In this document: positions 44,854-53,889 of the stretch, piece by piece
Layout of the letters: each line of letters begins with the position of its first letter
Numbering within the stretch: position 1 is the stretch's first letter
Origin: Pseudomonas psychrophila HA-4
GTDB taxonomy: Bacteria > Pseudomonadota > Gammaproteobacteria > Pseudomonadales > Pseudomonadaceae
Direction of reading: 5' to 3'
DNA length: 64,000 nucleotides
Assembly (NCBI RefSeq): GCF_000282975.1
Contig: NZ_ALJC01000006.1
Span: forward strand, 1 to 64,000
Made by a program: the position numbers and the translations under genes
The notes under the pieces: model-generated
What the model was told of the DNA's origin: nothing
Seen by the model: only the letters and a program-made list of their open reading frames with translations
Databases searched by the model: none

Positions 44854-45300
44854 ATGCGCCAGCGACCCGCCTCCCGATTACTCGTCATAAGCCCTGAAGA
44901 TCGCGTGCTTCTTTTCCGCTTCACCCACAAGAAAGGAGCATTGCAAGGCCAAGAATATTGGGCCACGCCCGGTGGCGGGGTGGAGCCTGGAGAAACCTTT
45001 GAGCAGGCTGCCATTCGAGAGCTCTATGAGGAAGTTGGTGTAACTGCACACGACGTGGGGCCCGTACTCGCTCAGCGGTTGTTTGAGATGCAACTGCCGG
45101 AGGGTGAGTGGGTAATGGCCGATGAACGCTTCTTTATGGTCCGCGTTGACGCCCAACACGTGTCCGATGGCGGCTGGACAGACCAGGAGCGTGAAGTTAT
45201 GACTCAACATACGTGGTGGTCGCGGATGGAGTTACAGCAAACATCAGCCCTGGTTTTCCCACAGGACTTACTGTCGATACTGGGTTCACATCTTCCGTGA
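44854..45300 (+). CDS. Nudix hydrolase
   Basis: This 148-residue Nudix protein has a complete box from Gly41 through Glu47, Arg55-Glu56, Glu59-Glu60 and Gly62 (GGVEPGETFEQAAIRELYEE onward). It cleaves a nucleoside diphosphate linked to another moiety with Mg2+. The substrate cannot be told from sequence; a mutT-like or nucleotide-sugar role is possible. It is a stand-alone gene. Confidence 0.9.
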   Translation: MRQRPASRLLVISPEDRVLLFRFTHKKGALQGQEYWATPGGGVEPGETFEQAAIRELYEEVGVTAHDVGPVLAQRLFEMQLPEGEWVMADERFFMVRVDAQHVSDGGWTDQEREVMTQHTWWSRMELQQTSALVFPQDLLSILGSHLP

Positions 45301-45457
45301 ACCTGTTACAAACGGGACATCAACGTCTGGGTTTTTCCCCACAAAAGAGGTTCAGGGTCATTCCCTCATGCGCTGAATCGTTTTTGTCTGTAAGTAGATG
45401 AGATTTCATGGATCTCATTTATTGCCGAACTGTTAGGCCTGAGCTATTACTCTCGGG

Positions 45458-46171
45458 ATGATAAAACAAGCTCGATTTAACAAGAAACAACAGGTCGTCA
45501 ATGAGCTCGTCCGCCAAATCGAAAACGGGCTTATGGAAGACGGCTATGTCTTGCCTGATGAAGATCAGTTGGCTCAAGAACTGGGTGTCAATCGCAATAC
45601 ATTACGACAGGCGCTGACAGAGTTGGAGCGACGCAAGTACATCGCTCGAAGTTCCATGGGAGGCTCTGTCGTAACCTTTGACGGCATACCGCTTGATCAG
45701 AAAAATGGTTGGGCGCAAGCACTGGCCAGCACTGGAGCACGCATCCATACCGAACAACTCAAACTTGAGTCCGTCGATCGCCCGGAGTTAACCCTTCGGT
45801 TTGGCCTGAGCCATTTCATCATGCTGGAGCGTCGTCGGCGCCGCAGCGATGGAACTGCTATTTCCCTAGAGCGTTCATTTATGCCAGCTACCGGCGGGCT
45901 TGAAGGGTTGCCACGAATTGGCATGATTGATGACTCGCTCACCATTACGTTGGCCGCTTATGGCTTTATCGGCGATCACGGCGACCAGTGGATTGGTGCC
46001 GAGCCACTCAACGAAGAAGATGCGCAGTTGCTTGGACGCCCCGCTGGCACGGTGTTCCTTAAAACTTTACGCACCACCTATGACCGACATGGTCGACTCA
46101 TGGAGCATGTCGAAAGTTGGCTGGATCCCACGCACTTTCGTATGCATCACTCATTTGGAGCCTCGGCATGA
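45458..46171 (+). CDS. GntR-family regulator (HutC/UTRA type)
   Basis: This 237-residue regulator has an N-terminal winged helix (EDGYVLPDEDQLAQELGVNR, then NTLRQALTELERRKYI) and a C-terminal UTRA ligand-binding domain with FIMLERRRRRSDGTAISLER and a TVFLKTLRTTYD strand. It probably senses the substrate of the downstream transporter and enzymes. Its stop overlaps the next start in ATGA, so it is the first gene of the operon it is likely to control. It is equivalent by position to E. coli YegW. Confidence 0.88.
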   Translation: MIKQARFNKKQQVVNELVRQIENGLMEDGYVLPDEDQLAQELGVNRNTLRQALTELERRKYIARSSMGGSVVTFDGIPLDQKNGWAQALASTGARIHTEQLKLESVDRPELTLRFGLSHFIMLERRRRRSDGTAISLERSFMPATGGLEGLPRIGMIDDSLTITLAAYGFIGDHGDQWIGAEPLNEEDAQLLGRPAGTVFLKTLRTTYDRHGRLMEHVESWLDPTHFRMHHSFGASA

Positions 46172-47172
46172 AGTTGACTGAGCGCGCACTCGGCGCCTTT
46201 TATGGTCTGGCATTAGGCGACGCCTTGGGCATGCCCACCCAGTCCTTTAGCCGAGCGCAAATCCTCACACGCTTTGGTCCGATTACTCACTTGCTAGATG
46301 CGCCAGCCGATCAGCCCATCGCCCCCAACATGCCCGGGGGTTCGATCACCGACGACACTGAACAAGCCATTCTGGTCGCTCAATTGCTGGTGGAGGGCAA
46401 CGGCAATATCGACCCCAGCACCCTTGCGCAACGCCTAATCAACTGGGAGGCCACGATGCAGGCCAAAGGCTCGCAAGACCTGCTGGGGCCCTCAACCAAA
46501 CGCGCTATCGAAATGATTCTTGCAGGCCATAGCTCAGAAGAGTCCGGGCGTTATGGCACGACTAACGGCGCCGCCATGCGCATCACACCGGTGGGCATAG
46601 CGGCCGATATTAACCAGCCAGAATCATTCATCAAGGCTGTGGTTCAAGCCTGCCAGGTAACACACAACACCAGCCTGGGCATTGCCAGCGCTGCGGCGGT
46701 GGCCGCAGTGATCTCAAGCGGCATCAACGGCAGAAAACTTCAACACGCGCTCAATGCGGGCACTGAAATGGCCTACATAGCAGAACACCACGGCCACTGG
46801 ATCGCTGGTGGTCGCATCGGGCCGCGTATTCGCTGGGCCAGACAGGCCAGTCATGAATGCAACCCCGACAACCTCGGCGATTTGCTGTACGACGTGATTG
46901 GCACCTCAGTCGCGTCTCAAGAGTCTGTGGTGGCCGCCTTTGCTCTTGCGCAACGGGTAGCCAGTGGCAACCTCAGTAGCTTCAGTGCGTTGTGCATCGC
47001 CGCCAGCATTGGCGGCGATACCGATACCATCGCCGCTATTCTCGGCGCCATGCTCGGCGCGTGTGCGGGCCTGGAGCACTGGCCGAACGCACTCATCCAG
47101 CAAGTCAAAGCAGTCAACAACCTACAGTTGGAGCCATTGGTACAACAGTTACTAACGCTACGCAGCGTGTAA
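46168..47172 (+). CDS. ADP-ribosylglycohydrolase family protein
   Basis: This 334-residue, all-helical DraG-type hydrolase has metal-binding motifs LALGDALGMPTQ, GGSITDDTEQAI and, near the end, IGGDTDTIAAILGAMLGA. It should cleave an N-glycosidic bond to ribose. Given its neighbours, the substrate is more likely a small nucleoside-like molecule than a modified protein. The start at 46168 is coupled to the regulator. It corresponds to E. coli YegU. Confidence 0.9.
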   Translation: MKLTERALGAFYGLALGDALGMPTQSFSRAQILTRFGPITHLLDAPADQPIAPNMPGGSITDDTEQAILVAQLLVEGNGNIDPSTLAQRLINWEATMQAKGSQDLLGPSTKRAIEMILAGHSSEESGRYGTTNGAAMRITPVGIAADINQPESFIKAVVQACQVTHNTSLGIASAAAVAAVISSGINGRKLQHALNAGTEMAYIAEHHGHWIAGGRIGPRIRWARQASHECNPDNLGDLLYDVIGTSVASQESVVAAFALAQRVASGNLSSFSALCIAASIGGDTDTIAAILGAMLGACAGLEHWPNALIQQVKAVNNLQLEPLVQQLLTLRSV

Positions 47173-47265
47173 TAAACCCGCGAAGGACCGCAACACGCCA
47201 GGACTCACCCAGAGCCCCAACCTCTGCGCCTGGGAAGACAACATCCGCATGAGGAACAGCATCCC

Positions 47266-48729
47266 ATGAGCAATCCCAACGCCGGGCACAGTGCCGGGCA
47301 ACTGGAAACCCGTGGTATAGAACCCGTCCCCGAAAACGAGTGCAAGGGCAACCCGCTGCAACTGTTCTGGGTTTGGTTTGCGGCCAACATCAGCATTCTC
47401 GGCTTGCCGCTCGGCGCAACGCTGGTGGCCTTCCACCAACTGGCCATTTGGCAGGTCATCCTCGTTGCCTTGATCGGTGCAGCGGGCTCGTTCGCGGTGG
47501 TTGGCGTGATATCCATCGCCGGACGACGCGGTCGAGCGCCAAGCCTGACACTGTCGCGAGCGATCTTTGGTGTGCGCGGCAACATTGGGCCTACGCTGAT
47601 TTCTCTGATATCACGCGTCGGCTGGGAAACCGTCAACACCACAACCGCCGCGTTTGTACTGCTGGCGTTGTGCGCAATCGTGTTTGGCACGCCCACCGAA
47701 GCTAAAAACGCACCACTGTTGACCCTACTCTTTATCGCGATTTTCACTCTGTTGACCCTGTCCGTTTCAGGAATGGGCCATGCCACCTTGCTGGTCATTC
47801 AAAAGTGGGCGACCTACCTGTTTGGTGCACTCAACCTGCTGGTGGGCGGTTTTCTGTGCGCCACCATTGACTGGCACGCTGTGTTCAGCACCAGCCCAGC
47901 GCCGGTCAGCTCAGTGGTTATCGGCATTGGGATCATGGCGGCAGGCACCGGGATCGGTTGGGCGAATGCCGGCGCTGACATGTCGCGCTATCAACATCGC
48001 AGCGTCAGCGCGACCCAATTGGTAGCCTCCGCGGCCTGGGGCGCAGGCATTCCGCTGGTCCTACTGATCACCTTGGGCGGCTTGTTGTCAGTCGGCAACC
48101 ACGACCTCGCCTCAGCCACCGATCCCATCGCAGCAATCCGCAACATGTTGCCCGCATGGATGGCAGTGCCCTACCTGCTGAGCGCGTTCGGCGGCCTTCT
48201 GTTGTCCAATCACCTGTCAGTGTATTCGGCGGGGCTCACCACCCTGACCCTAGGGATCAAAATCAAGCGAGTACAAGCCGTTATTGTCGATATCGTGGCC
48301 ATTTTTTGTGGTTCCATTTACTTCATGCTGTACGCCGATAGCTTTTATGGCCCCTTCATCACCTTTATTTCACTGACGGCAATTCCGATTACTGCATGGG
48401 TCGCGATCTTTGTCGTCGACCTAATCCATCGCCAGTACTACAGCGCCAAAGACCTGCTGGATGTCAGCCCCAGCTCCTTTTATTGGTACCACGGCGGTAT
48501 TGAATGGCGGGCACTGAGTTCCTGGGCGCTGGCTCTCGTACTGGGCCTGTGCTTTACCCGGGTCGGCAGTTCAGATGCCGACTGGTTCGTCGGGCCACTG
48601 GCAGACTCATGGCTGGGCCATAACGGCCTAGGCTGGATCGTGACATTTGTCGTCGCAGGGGGGGTGTATGCGCTGCTCGGTGGCGCCAAAGACCGCCGAC
48701 ATGCTGTACCGGGGCCTGCCAATGTCTAG
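47266..48729 (+). CDS. NCS1-family nucleobase/nucleoside permease
   Basis: This 487-residue inner-membrane transporter has about 12 hydrophobic segments. The N-terminal NPLQLFWVWFAANISILGLP region and GRRGRAPSLTLSRAIFGVRG are typical of NCS1 cytosine/purine/allantoin carriers. In E. coli yegTUV the transporter is instead a NHS-family nucleoside carrier, so this is a replaced import step. The last 8 bases overlap the kinase gene. Confidence 0.9.
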   Translation: MSNPNAGHSAGQLETRGIEPVPENECKGNPLQLFWVWFAANISILGLPLGATLVAFHQLAIWQVILVALIGAAGSFAVVGVISIAGRRGRAPSLTLSRAIFGVRGNIGPTLISLISRVGWETVNTTTAAFVLLALCAIVFGTPTEAKNAPLLTLLFIAIFTLLTLSVSGMGHATLLVIQKWATYLFGALNLLVGGFLCATIDWHAVFSTSPAPVSSVVIGIGIMAAGTGIGWANAGADMSRYQHRSVSATQLVASAAWGAGIPLVLLITLGGLLSVGNHDLASATDPIAAIRNMLPAWMAVPYLLSAFGGLLLSNHLSVYSAGLTTLTLGIKIKRVQAVIVDIVAIFCGSIYFMLYADSFYGPFITFISLTAIPITAWVAIFVVDLIHRQYYSAKDLLDVSPSSFYWYHGGIEWRALSSWALALVLGLCFTRVGSSDADWFVGPLADSWLGHNGLGWIVTFVVAGGVYALLGGAKDRRHAVPGPANV

Positions 48730-49666
48730 ATTGCTGCACACCGGCCAAGTAATCATCGACTTGGCTATGGCACTCGACACCTTGCCCCGCTCCGGCGGCG
48801 ATGCGTTAGCCAAAAGCGCCAGCTTCCACGCCGGGGGCGGCTTCAATACGATGGCGGCCGCGCAACGCAACGGGCTGAAAACCTATTACCTTGGCCGTCA
48901 TGGCCAGGGGCAGTTCGGCGATATTGCACGTCTGGCCATGCAGGCGGAAGGCATTGAGGTCATCCAGCCGATTGATCCAAACATGGACACCGGGCTCTGT
49001 GTGGCATTGACCGAGGCCAACGCCGAGCGAACGTTTATTTCCTACATTGGCGCAGAAGGTGCTCTGTCGAGCGATGACCTTGCAACGGTGGCTGTTGAAC
49101 CCGACGACTACCTGTATGTCAGCGGCTATAGCCTGCTCAATCCGGGCAAAGCCAGACCGCTGCTCACTTGGCTGTGTGGGCTGGATCGCAGCGTCCATGT
49201 CACATTCGATCCGGGGCCATTACTGCAAGATATCGACCCCACCTTGATCAGCGCTTTATTGCCCCGGCTGCACCTGTGGACCAGCAATCGGAGCGAAGCA
49301 CAAGGTTTCACTGCCAGCTCCACGATTGCAGACGCCCTGCTCGCCCTGAAATCGCAGCTGCCCAGCGACTGCCTGGTGGTAGTCCGCGACGGCCCGCAAG
49401 GCTGCTGGATAAACGACGCTCAAGGGCCGCAACTGATTGCCGGCTTCAACGTTCACGCTATCGACAGCAATGGGGCTGGAGACGCTCACACCGGGGTCAT
49501 GATTGCCGCGCTCAGCACAGGCAACACGGCGCTGGATGCGGCCAAACGTGCCAATGCGGCAGCCGCTTTGGCCGTCACCCGCCGAGGACCTGCCACCGCT
49601 CCACATGCCAGCGAAATCGACCTGTTTATAAAAAGCCCCCACACTCAGGCACACAATCAGTATTGA
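48722..49666 (+). CDS. PfkB-family sugar/nucleoside kinase
   Basis: This 314-residue ribokinase-like enzyme has FHAGGGFNTMAAAQRNGLKT in the substrate-binding N-terminal part and DSNGAGDAHTGVMIAALSTG with the catalytic Asp and anion hole near the C-terminus. It probably phosphorylates the pentose released by the glycohydrolase. The start at 48722 overlaps the permease stop. It corresponds to E. coli YegV and ends the operon. Confidence 0.9.
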   Translation: MSRLLHTGQVIIDLAMALDTLPRSGGDALAKSASFHAGGGFNTMAAAQRNGLKTYYLGRHGQGQFGDIARLAMQAEGIEVIQPIDPNMDTGLCVALTEANAERTFISYIGAEGALSSDDLATVAVEPDDYLYVSGYSLLNPGKARPLLTWLCGLDRSVHVTFDPGPLLQDIDPTLISALLPRLHLWTSNRSEAQGFTASSTIADALLALKSQLPSDCLVVVRDGPQGCWINDAQGPQLIAGFNVHAIDSNGAGDAHTGVMIAALSTGNTALDAAKRANAAAALAVTRRGPATAPHASEIDLFIKSPHTQAHNQY

Positions 49667-49930
49667 GACAGAGCAAATCATACAAAACGTTACCCGCAAC
49701 CCGACCAAAGACTGTAAGCAAATAGCCATAAATCTGTAGCCAAATGCTGGAAAAAACTCAGGTTGCTGTTTTAACCTTACGCTTTGGCTCCATTCCAGCA
49801 ACACCAGCGCCCGACAACTCCTACAGGATGCCGGGCCACTTGCGTGCAGGTCGGGCGGCGCCTCTCTTACTGTGTGACGATACTTTTGAAATTCATCATT
49901 ATTGCTGTTTACGTTTTGTCCATCGCATAT
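49667..49930. other. Host spacer between kinase gene and prophage 2
   Basis: No gene is supported in 264 bases. TGCTGGAA at 49745-49752 and TTCCAGCA at 49793-49800 form an 8-bp inverted repeat with a 40-base spacer. The segment probably ends at the junction with the Mu-like prophage. Confidence 0.4.
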
Positions 49931-49938
49931 TGTAAGCG

Positions 49939-50023
49939 CGCGATTGATTTGGCACTACCTAACGGGATATTTGGCATAGCCTTTTCATGGTGGTAGCTCA
50001 GTTATTCGCGATTGATTTGGCAC
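49939..50023. repeat. Two 17-bp direct repeats at the prophage 2 end
   Basis: CGCGATTGATTTGGCAC occurs identically at 49939-49955 and 50007-50023, 68 bases apart. A partial TTTGGCA lies between them at 49970. Repeated sites near a terminus beginning with TG are the pattern of MuA-type transposase binding sites, so these may define the phage end. Confidence 0.6.
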
Positions 50024-50106
50024 CTAATTTAACCAAAACAAAATATAGAGACTACGTAGGCGCAGTTGCTGGAATTTCGCTAGGTGTAAAACTGTTTAAG
50101 ACCACA

Positions 50107-52428
50107 CTACCTAAAAGCTTCTAGGCCACGAAGTATGCCAATAGCCACCTCGGCGACTCTGGCGGCCCCCATTTTATTAGGGTGCAACAGTGCCCCATCG
50201 TCATTGATATAGGTTCGGATGTTCAACGCATTCCAACCTGCATTACCCTGCACATCTACACACGGCAAGCCCCAGCGCTTGCAAGCAACCCGAATTGCCT
50301 CTGCGTAATCCAGCGTCGTCAAACCTTGCGTGTTGGTATATGCGTTTGGCCACCCGCGCTTGGCAAAGTCGTAAATTTCGCCATATGGAAGGGTGAACAG
50401 TGCCACCCTCTTGGCCGGGAAACGGGCCATCAACTTGCCGATCAGGGTATTAAGTGCGCCGTAAAAAGTCAGCGGATCAGTGGAATCCTGCGCGCCTAAC
50501 GGGACGTTCTGCGCCCAGTCGTTAGTACCGGCCATGACTGTAACCAAATCCTGTGTGACCGGAATTGCGTTGATTCGGGTGTCCTGACACATAGCGGTGG
50601 TGTCTCCCACAGGACCTGACAGCTTCGTCCCACCAATCCCGAAGTTGGACCACTTTAACCCCAGGCTTGTTACTACGTCGGGCTGCCATGTCCCTTGCGC
50701 TGAGATGCTATCCCCCAAGGCCGCCCACGTTTTACCAGACCATTTGCTGGAACTCGCAGCGCCTGATTCTGAGTTTACCAGCGTCTCGCCATTCGGGCCT
50801 TCTACCTTCCAGCCGTAAGATTCAAAAGACGTTGATACGGCTCCTTTTTCCAGCTGGAACATATCCAGGTCGGTATGCCAGAGTGTGACTCGCGCATACG
50901 CTGCGCCAGCGGGGACAGCAAAAGTGAAGACGCCGCCTCCGTCATTTATCCCGCCCGCTATGACGGTAGAACCATCTGCGGCGAAGTAGCAGCTAAATCG
51001 CATTCTTCTGTTCGATACATATTGCTGTCCTGCTGTTACTGCGATTTTCTCTGTGGTGTCGTAGGTAGCCGAAGACGTCAGCGAGCCGCTAATCGGGTCA
51101 ACTAGCTGACCAATAGTGGCCGCTGCTTTATTGAAAAGGTTTTTTCCTGCCTTAAGAAAATTGGTTTTTTCTCGCGTGACCGAGGCATCTTGCAGAGACG
51201 CAGTACCGACTGGTTCTTGAATCAACTTCTCGCCATTCGGGCCTTCTACCTTCCAACCGTACACCTCAAAGGATGTGGGTGCCGAGCCATGCTCAAGCTG
51301 AAATAGGTCTAAGTTGTTGTGCTCTAGGGTGATTCGCACATAAGCGGCGCCTGCTGGAGTCGTAAAACTGGAAATGTACTCGCTGGCTCCTCCTGATACC
51401 ACGCCACCATCTGCGGCGAAGTAGCAGCTAAATCGCATTCTTCTGTTCGATACATATTGCTGTCCTGCTGTTACTGCGATTTTCTCTGTGGTGTCGTAGG
51501 TAGCCGAAGACGTCAGCGAGCCGCTAATCGGGTTAATGAATTGACCAATAGTGGCCGCTGCTTTATTGAAAAGGTTTTTTCCTGCCTTAAGAAAATTGGT
51601 TTTTTCTCGCGTGATCGAGGCATCGGCCATCGTCCTTCCACCTAAGGAGTTATCCTTTACCGCAAGCGGATCGAGAAATGCTCCTGCTATAAAAGGCTCA
51701 AAAGCGCTTTGCACTGAGCCGCTCTCTACCTGCGCAAATGCCCACTTGGATCCAGCACTAAACGAGCAGCGCATAAAGGCCGCCCCAGACGGAGCTGTCT
51801 GCGTTTTGTTCTGGTTGGCATCGCTAGTACCTGAAATGAAAACCTTTCTGGCGTTGTACCAGGTCCAATAATGCTTTTGCGAGGCGGTGTACACCTGTCC
51901 AGCGACGACAGGAATGAAGCCCGAACAGTTATAGGCGACGTTTGCTTGTAGGTCTCCCGCTATGGAATTAGGGAAGAATCCTAGCGCTACATCAGGTGCC
52001 GCAGGATTGAGTAAGTTCTTACCCTTGATCCCATTAACCTTCTTGTTGACAGCCTCTGCGTTAGGGTAGCGATCTACCTCAATCGCTACGCCAGCGCTGT
52101 TCTTGTACAAGATCAGGTACTCTCTCGACTCAGGGCTGGGCACGCTGAAGTAGCCGTCGTTATTGGTCCCTAGCAGCCCCAAAGCAGTGCTTGCGTAAGT
52201 CATCGCTCCAGCCGTCTGCGAAGCGACTTCAGCCAGAGACGCGGTTACTTTCGCCTGACCCAGCAACGCTTGCTTGGCAATCGTAGGCACAAGGCCAGAC
52301 TCTGTAAGCACATCCTTTGAAGCGTCACCATTGATGTACTCGTGCTGTTTCCCGGCAGAGTCCTTGGCTTGGGCAGCAGCCTCCGCCAGTTGCCCGGCAT
52401 AGGCCTGCAGCGATTCAATATCAGACAT
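50107..52428 (-). CDS. Distal tail fibre/tailspike with SGNH hydrolase domain
   Basis: This 773-residue receptor-binding protein begins with a helical region (MSDIESLQAYAGQLAEAAAQ), then a neck with YLILYKNSAG similar to the prophage 1 fibre. Two tandem 145-residue carbohydrate-binding-like repeats follow, each with EKTNFLKAGKNLFNKAAATI and VTAGQQYVSNRRMRFSCYF. The C-terminal domain is SGNH: Ser574 in GDSISAQG, AGTNDWAQ with Asn636, and a DGALLHPNK block with His749. It probably deacetylates a surface glycan. GGAG lies 8 bases before the start. It is the last gene before the phage end. Confidence 0.85.
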   Translation of the reverse strand: MSDIESLQAYAGQLAEAAAQAKDSAGKQHEYINGDASKDVLTESGLVPTIAKQALLGQAKVTASLAEVASQTAGAMTYASTALGLLGTNNDGYFSVPSPESREYLILYKNSAGVAIEVDRYPNAEAVNKKVNGIKGKNLLNPAAPDVALGFFPNSIAGDLQANVAYNCSGFIPVVAGQVYTASQKHYWTWYNARKVFISGTSDANQNKTQTAPSGAAFMRCSFSAGSKWAFAQVESGSVQSAFEPFIAGAFLDPLAVKDNSLGGRTMADASITREKTNFLKAGKNLFNKAAATIGQFINPISGSLTSSATYDTTEKIAVTAGQQYVSNRRMRFSCYFAADGGVVSGGASEYISSFTTPAGAAYVRITLEHNNLDLFQLEHGSAPTSFEVYGWKVEGPNGEKLIQEPVGTASLQDASVTREKTNFLKAGKNLFNKAAATIGQLVDPISGSLTSSATYDTTEKIAVTAGQQYVSNRRMRFSCYFAADGSTVIAGGINDGGGVFTFAVPAGAAYARVTLWHTDLDMFQLEKGAVSTSFESYGWKVEGPNGETLVNSESGAASSSKWSGKTWAALGDSISAQGTWQPDVVTSLGLKWSNFGIGGTKLSGPVGDTTAMCQDTRINAIPVTQDLVTVMAGTNDWAQNVPLGAQDSTDPLTFYGALNTLIGKLMARFPAKRVALFTLPYGEIYDFAKRGWPNAYTNTQGLTTLDYAEAIRVACKRWGLPCVDVQGNAGWNALNIRTYINDDGALLHPNKMGAARVAEVAIGILRGLEAFR
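50785..51660 (-). repeat. 435-bp in-frame tandem duplication in the fibre gene
   Basis: Bases 50971-51191 and 51406-51626 are nearly identical with an offset of exactly 435 (145 codons); only a few substitutions are visible, such as around the GGGTCAACT/GGGTTAATG position. Flanking parts of the units are more diverged. Confidence 0.85.
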
Positions 52429-52511
52429 TTATGTTTCTCCAGGCGAAGAAATACCGCAGCGCTGGCCAGGTAATCGTTTGGGGTAGTTGCTGTTTGATGA
52501 CTCGCAACGGA

Positions 52512-53279
52512 CTAATATCCGGGGGCCTTGCCAATCGCACGCCAGTGAATCGTGGCGCTATATTTGTCGGTGTCGTTGAAGAGTTGGTATTGCGTGGCAC
52601 TGATGGCTCGCGCACCTGCTGCGTTGCCGTCACCATCCTCAGCATTAGGCGTCACCTTGTTACCAAAGCAGTTGTAGACCTCTGCGAAGGGCGTCGGAAA
52701 ATTGATGGCTGCACTCACGCTATCTGCGCCACATGCGCCGCTTCCCCATTGCTCTAGAAAGCCCGTGGCCTTATCAAGGTGCCAGCCCGTGGCCGCCATA
52801 AGCGCAGTATTTTTGTCTTGCTTGGTTGTCCCTAAGTTGTCTATCGCGGCTTGCTTCGCAACCAACGAGGTGTTTATGGCTGCCAAGAAGTCATTAATCG
52901 CTAACTTGGTGTAAGCATCTCCAATGCCATAACCGGCTAACGTAATCGCGTTGTTTGCCTTCTTCGAAAGCCACCAGTCCACTTCAGGCTGTGAATACGT
53001 CTCAAGCTTTGTATAGGCATCAAGAATGCCGTACCCGGCCAATGTCGTTGCTTTAAGTGGGAAGCTCGCCCCAAAGGCCTGAATGGCCTTGAGTAGCTGC
53101 GTGTTGTCGTTGGCATCAAGCTCAGGCAGGTAAGCCAGAATGAAGTTGGCCAGCTCTTCCTGAATCATGTTCAGCCACTCAGCCTTAAGTGGCGTTGGTG
53201 CCACTCCACCGGCAGCGGTGCCGTAGCGGAACAATCCCAAGACCGTGACTAGATCGGTCCAGCTGGAAATTCTTTGCAT
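52512..53279 (-). CDS. Phage tail fibre protein
   Basis: This 255-residue fibre has the N-terminal attachment segment RYGTAAGGVAPTPLKAEWLN, common in Mu-like Pseudomonas fibres. Three copies of an LAGYGIxDAYTKL-type repeat build the shaft, and the C-terminal GWHLDKATGFLEQWGSG leads into a small receptor-binding head. It starts one base after the gp48 stop region. The distal SGNH fibre follows after 83 bases. Confidence 0.82.
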   Translation of the reverse strand: MQRISSWTDLVTVLGLFRYGTAAGGVAPTPLKAEWLNMIQEELANFILAYLPELDANDNTQLLKAIQAFGASFPLKATTLAGYGILDAYTKLETYSQPEVDWWLSKKANNAITLAGYGIGDAYTKLAINDFLAAINTSLVAKQAAIDNLGTTKQDKNTALMAATGWHLDKATGFLEQWGSGACGADSVSAAINFPTPFAEVYNCFGNKVTPNAEDGDGNAAGARAISATQYQLFNDTDKYSATIHWRAIGKAPGY

Positions 53280-53280
53280 G

Positions 53281-53889
53281 CTATAGGTCCTCGATGCCGA
53301 TCACGGCGGCGGGCACCACGTAATGGATGGCGTTAAACAGTTGGTCCACTTTGTCGGCAATGCCGTCGACGACTTCTTTGCCGTATCCGAAGACCACGTC
53401 TGTATTTCCCGGTCGGCGGTCGGTGATTCGAGACTCCATGGCCACGGCGGTGAATGCCGAAAGCGGCGCATTCATGCGCCAGGTGAAGGGCCAGTCGCCT
53501 GAGTAGATTGGATCGCCCGTGTTCAACAGGCCGACTACGGGAACCCTGAAGCTCTCGATGGTGGCTGGTACGCCGAAGAGAGAAGCCAAGCGGATGAAGT
53601 ACGGAATGGACTGGCCGCCCAGGTCAGCCATGGCAGCCTCAACAGCCCGCACGCGCTCTTCCTGAGATGCACCGGCAGCCGGAGTCAGGTTGTAGGTCCG
53701 CTCCCAGTCGGTAATGTAGTCACCTGCCGTGCTGGGGAAAATAGCGCTCTCTATGGCTTCAAGGCCTTCCAGGGCATCGCCTAAAACAGTGCCTTCGGCA
53801 GTGAGTTGGGCCACTAGCACTTTGCCTTCGGGGTCATATGAGACCGGAGGTAGCAGCGTTTGAAGCTGCTCGATCAGGACATCACTCAT
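53281..53889 (-). CDS. Mu gp48-like baseplate protein (DUF2313)
   Basis: This 202-residue YmfQ/gp48-type protein starts MSDVLIEQLQTLLPPVSYDP at 53889, overlapping gp47 by 8 bases. It contains TAGDYITDWERTYNLTP, typical of the family. It attaches fibres to the baseplate. Confidence 0.85.
   Translation of the reverse strand: MSDVLIEQLQTLLPPVSYDPEGKVLVAQLTAEGTVLGDALEGLEAIESAIFPSTAGDYITDWERTYNLTPAAGASQEERVRAVEAAMADLGGQSIPYFIRLASLFGVPATIESFRVPVVGLLNTGDPIYSGDWPFTWRMNAPLSAFTAVAMESRITDRRPGNTDVVFGYGKEVVDGIADKVDQLFNAIHYVVPAAVIGIEDL

Noticed and set aside
52421..52645. 74-residue minus-strand frame between the two fibre genes
   Set aside because: It is a shadow across the end of the 52512-53279 fibre gene in another frame, without a start signal.
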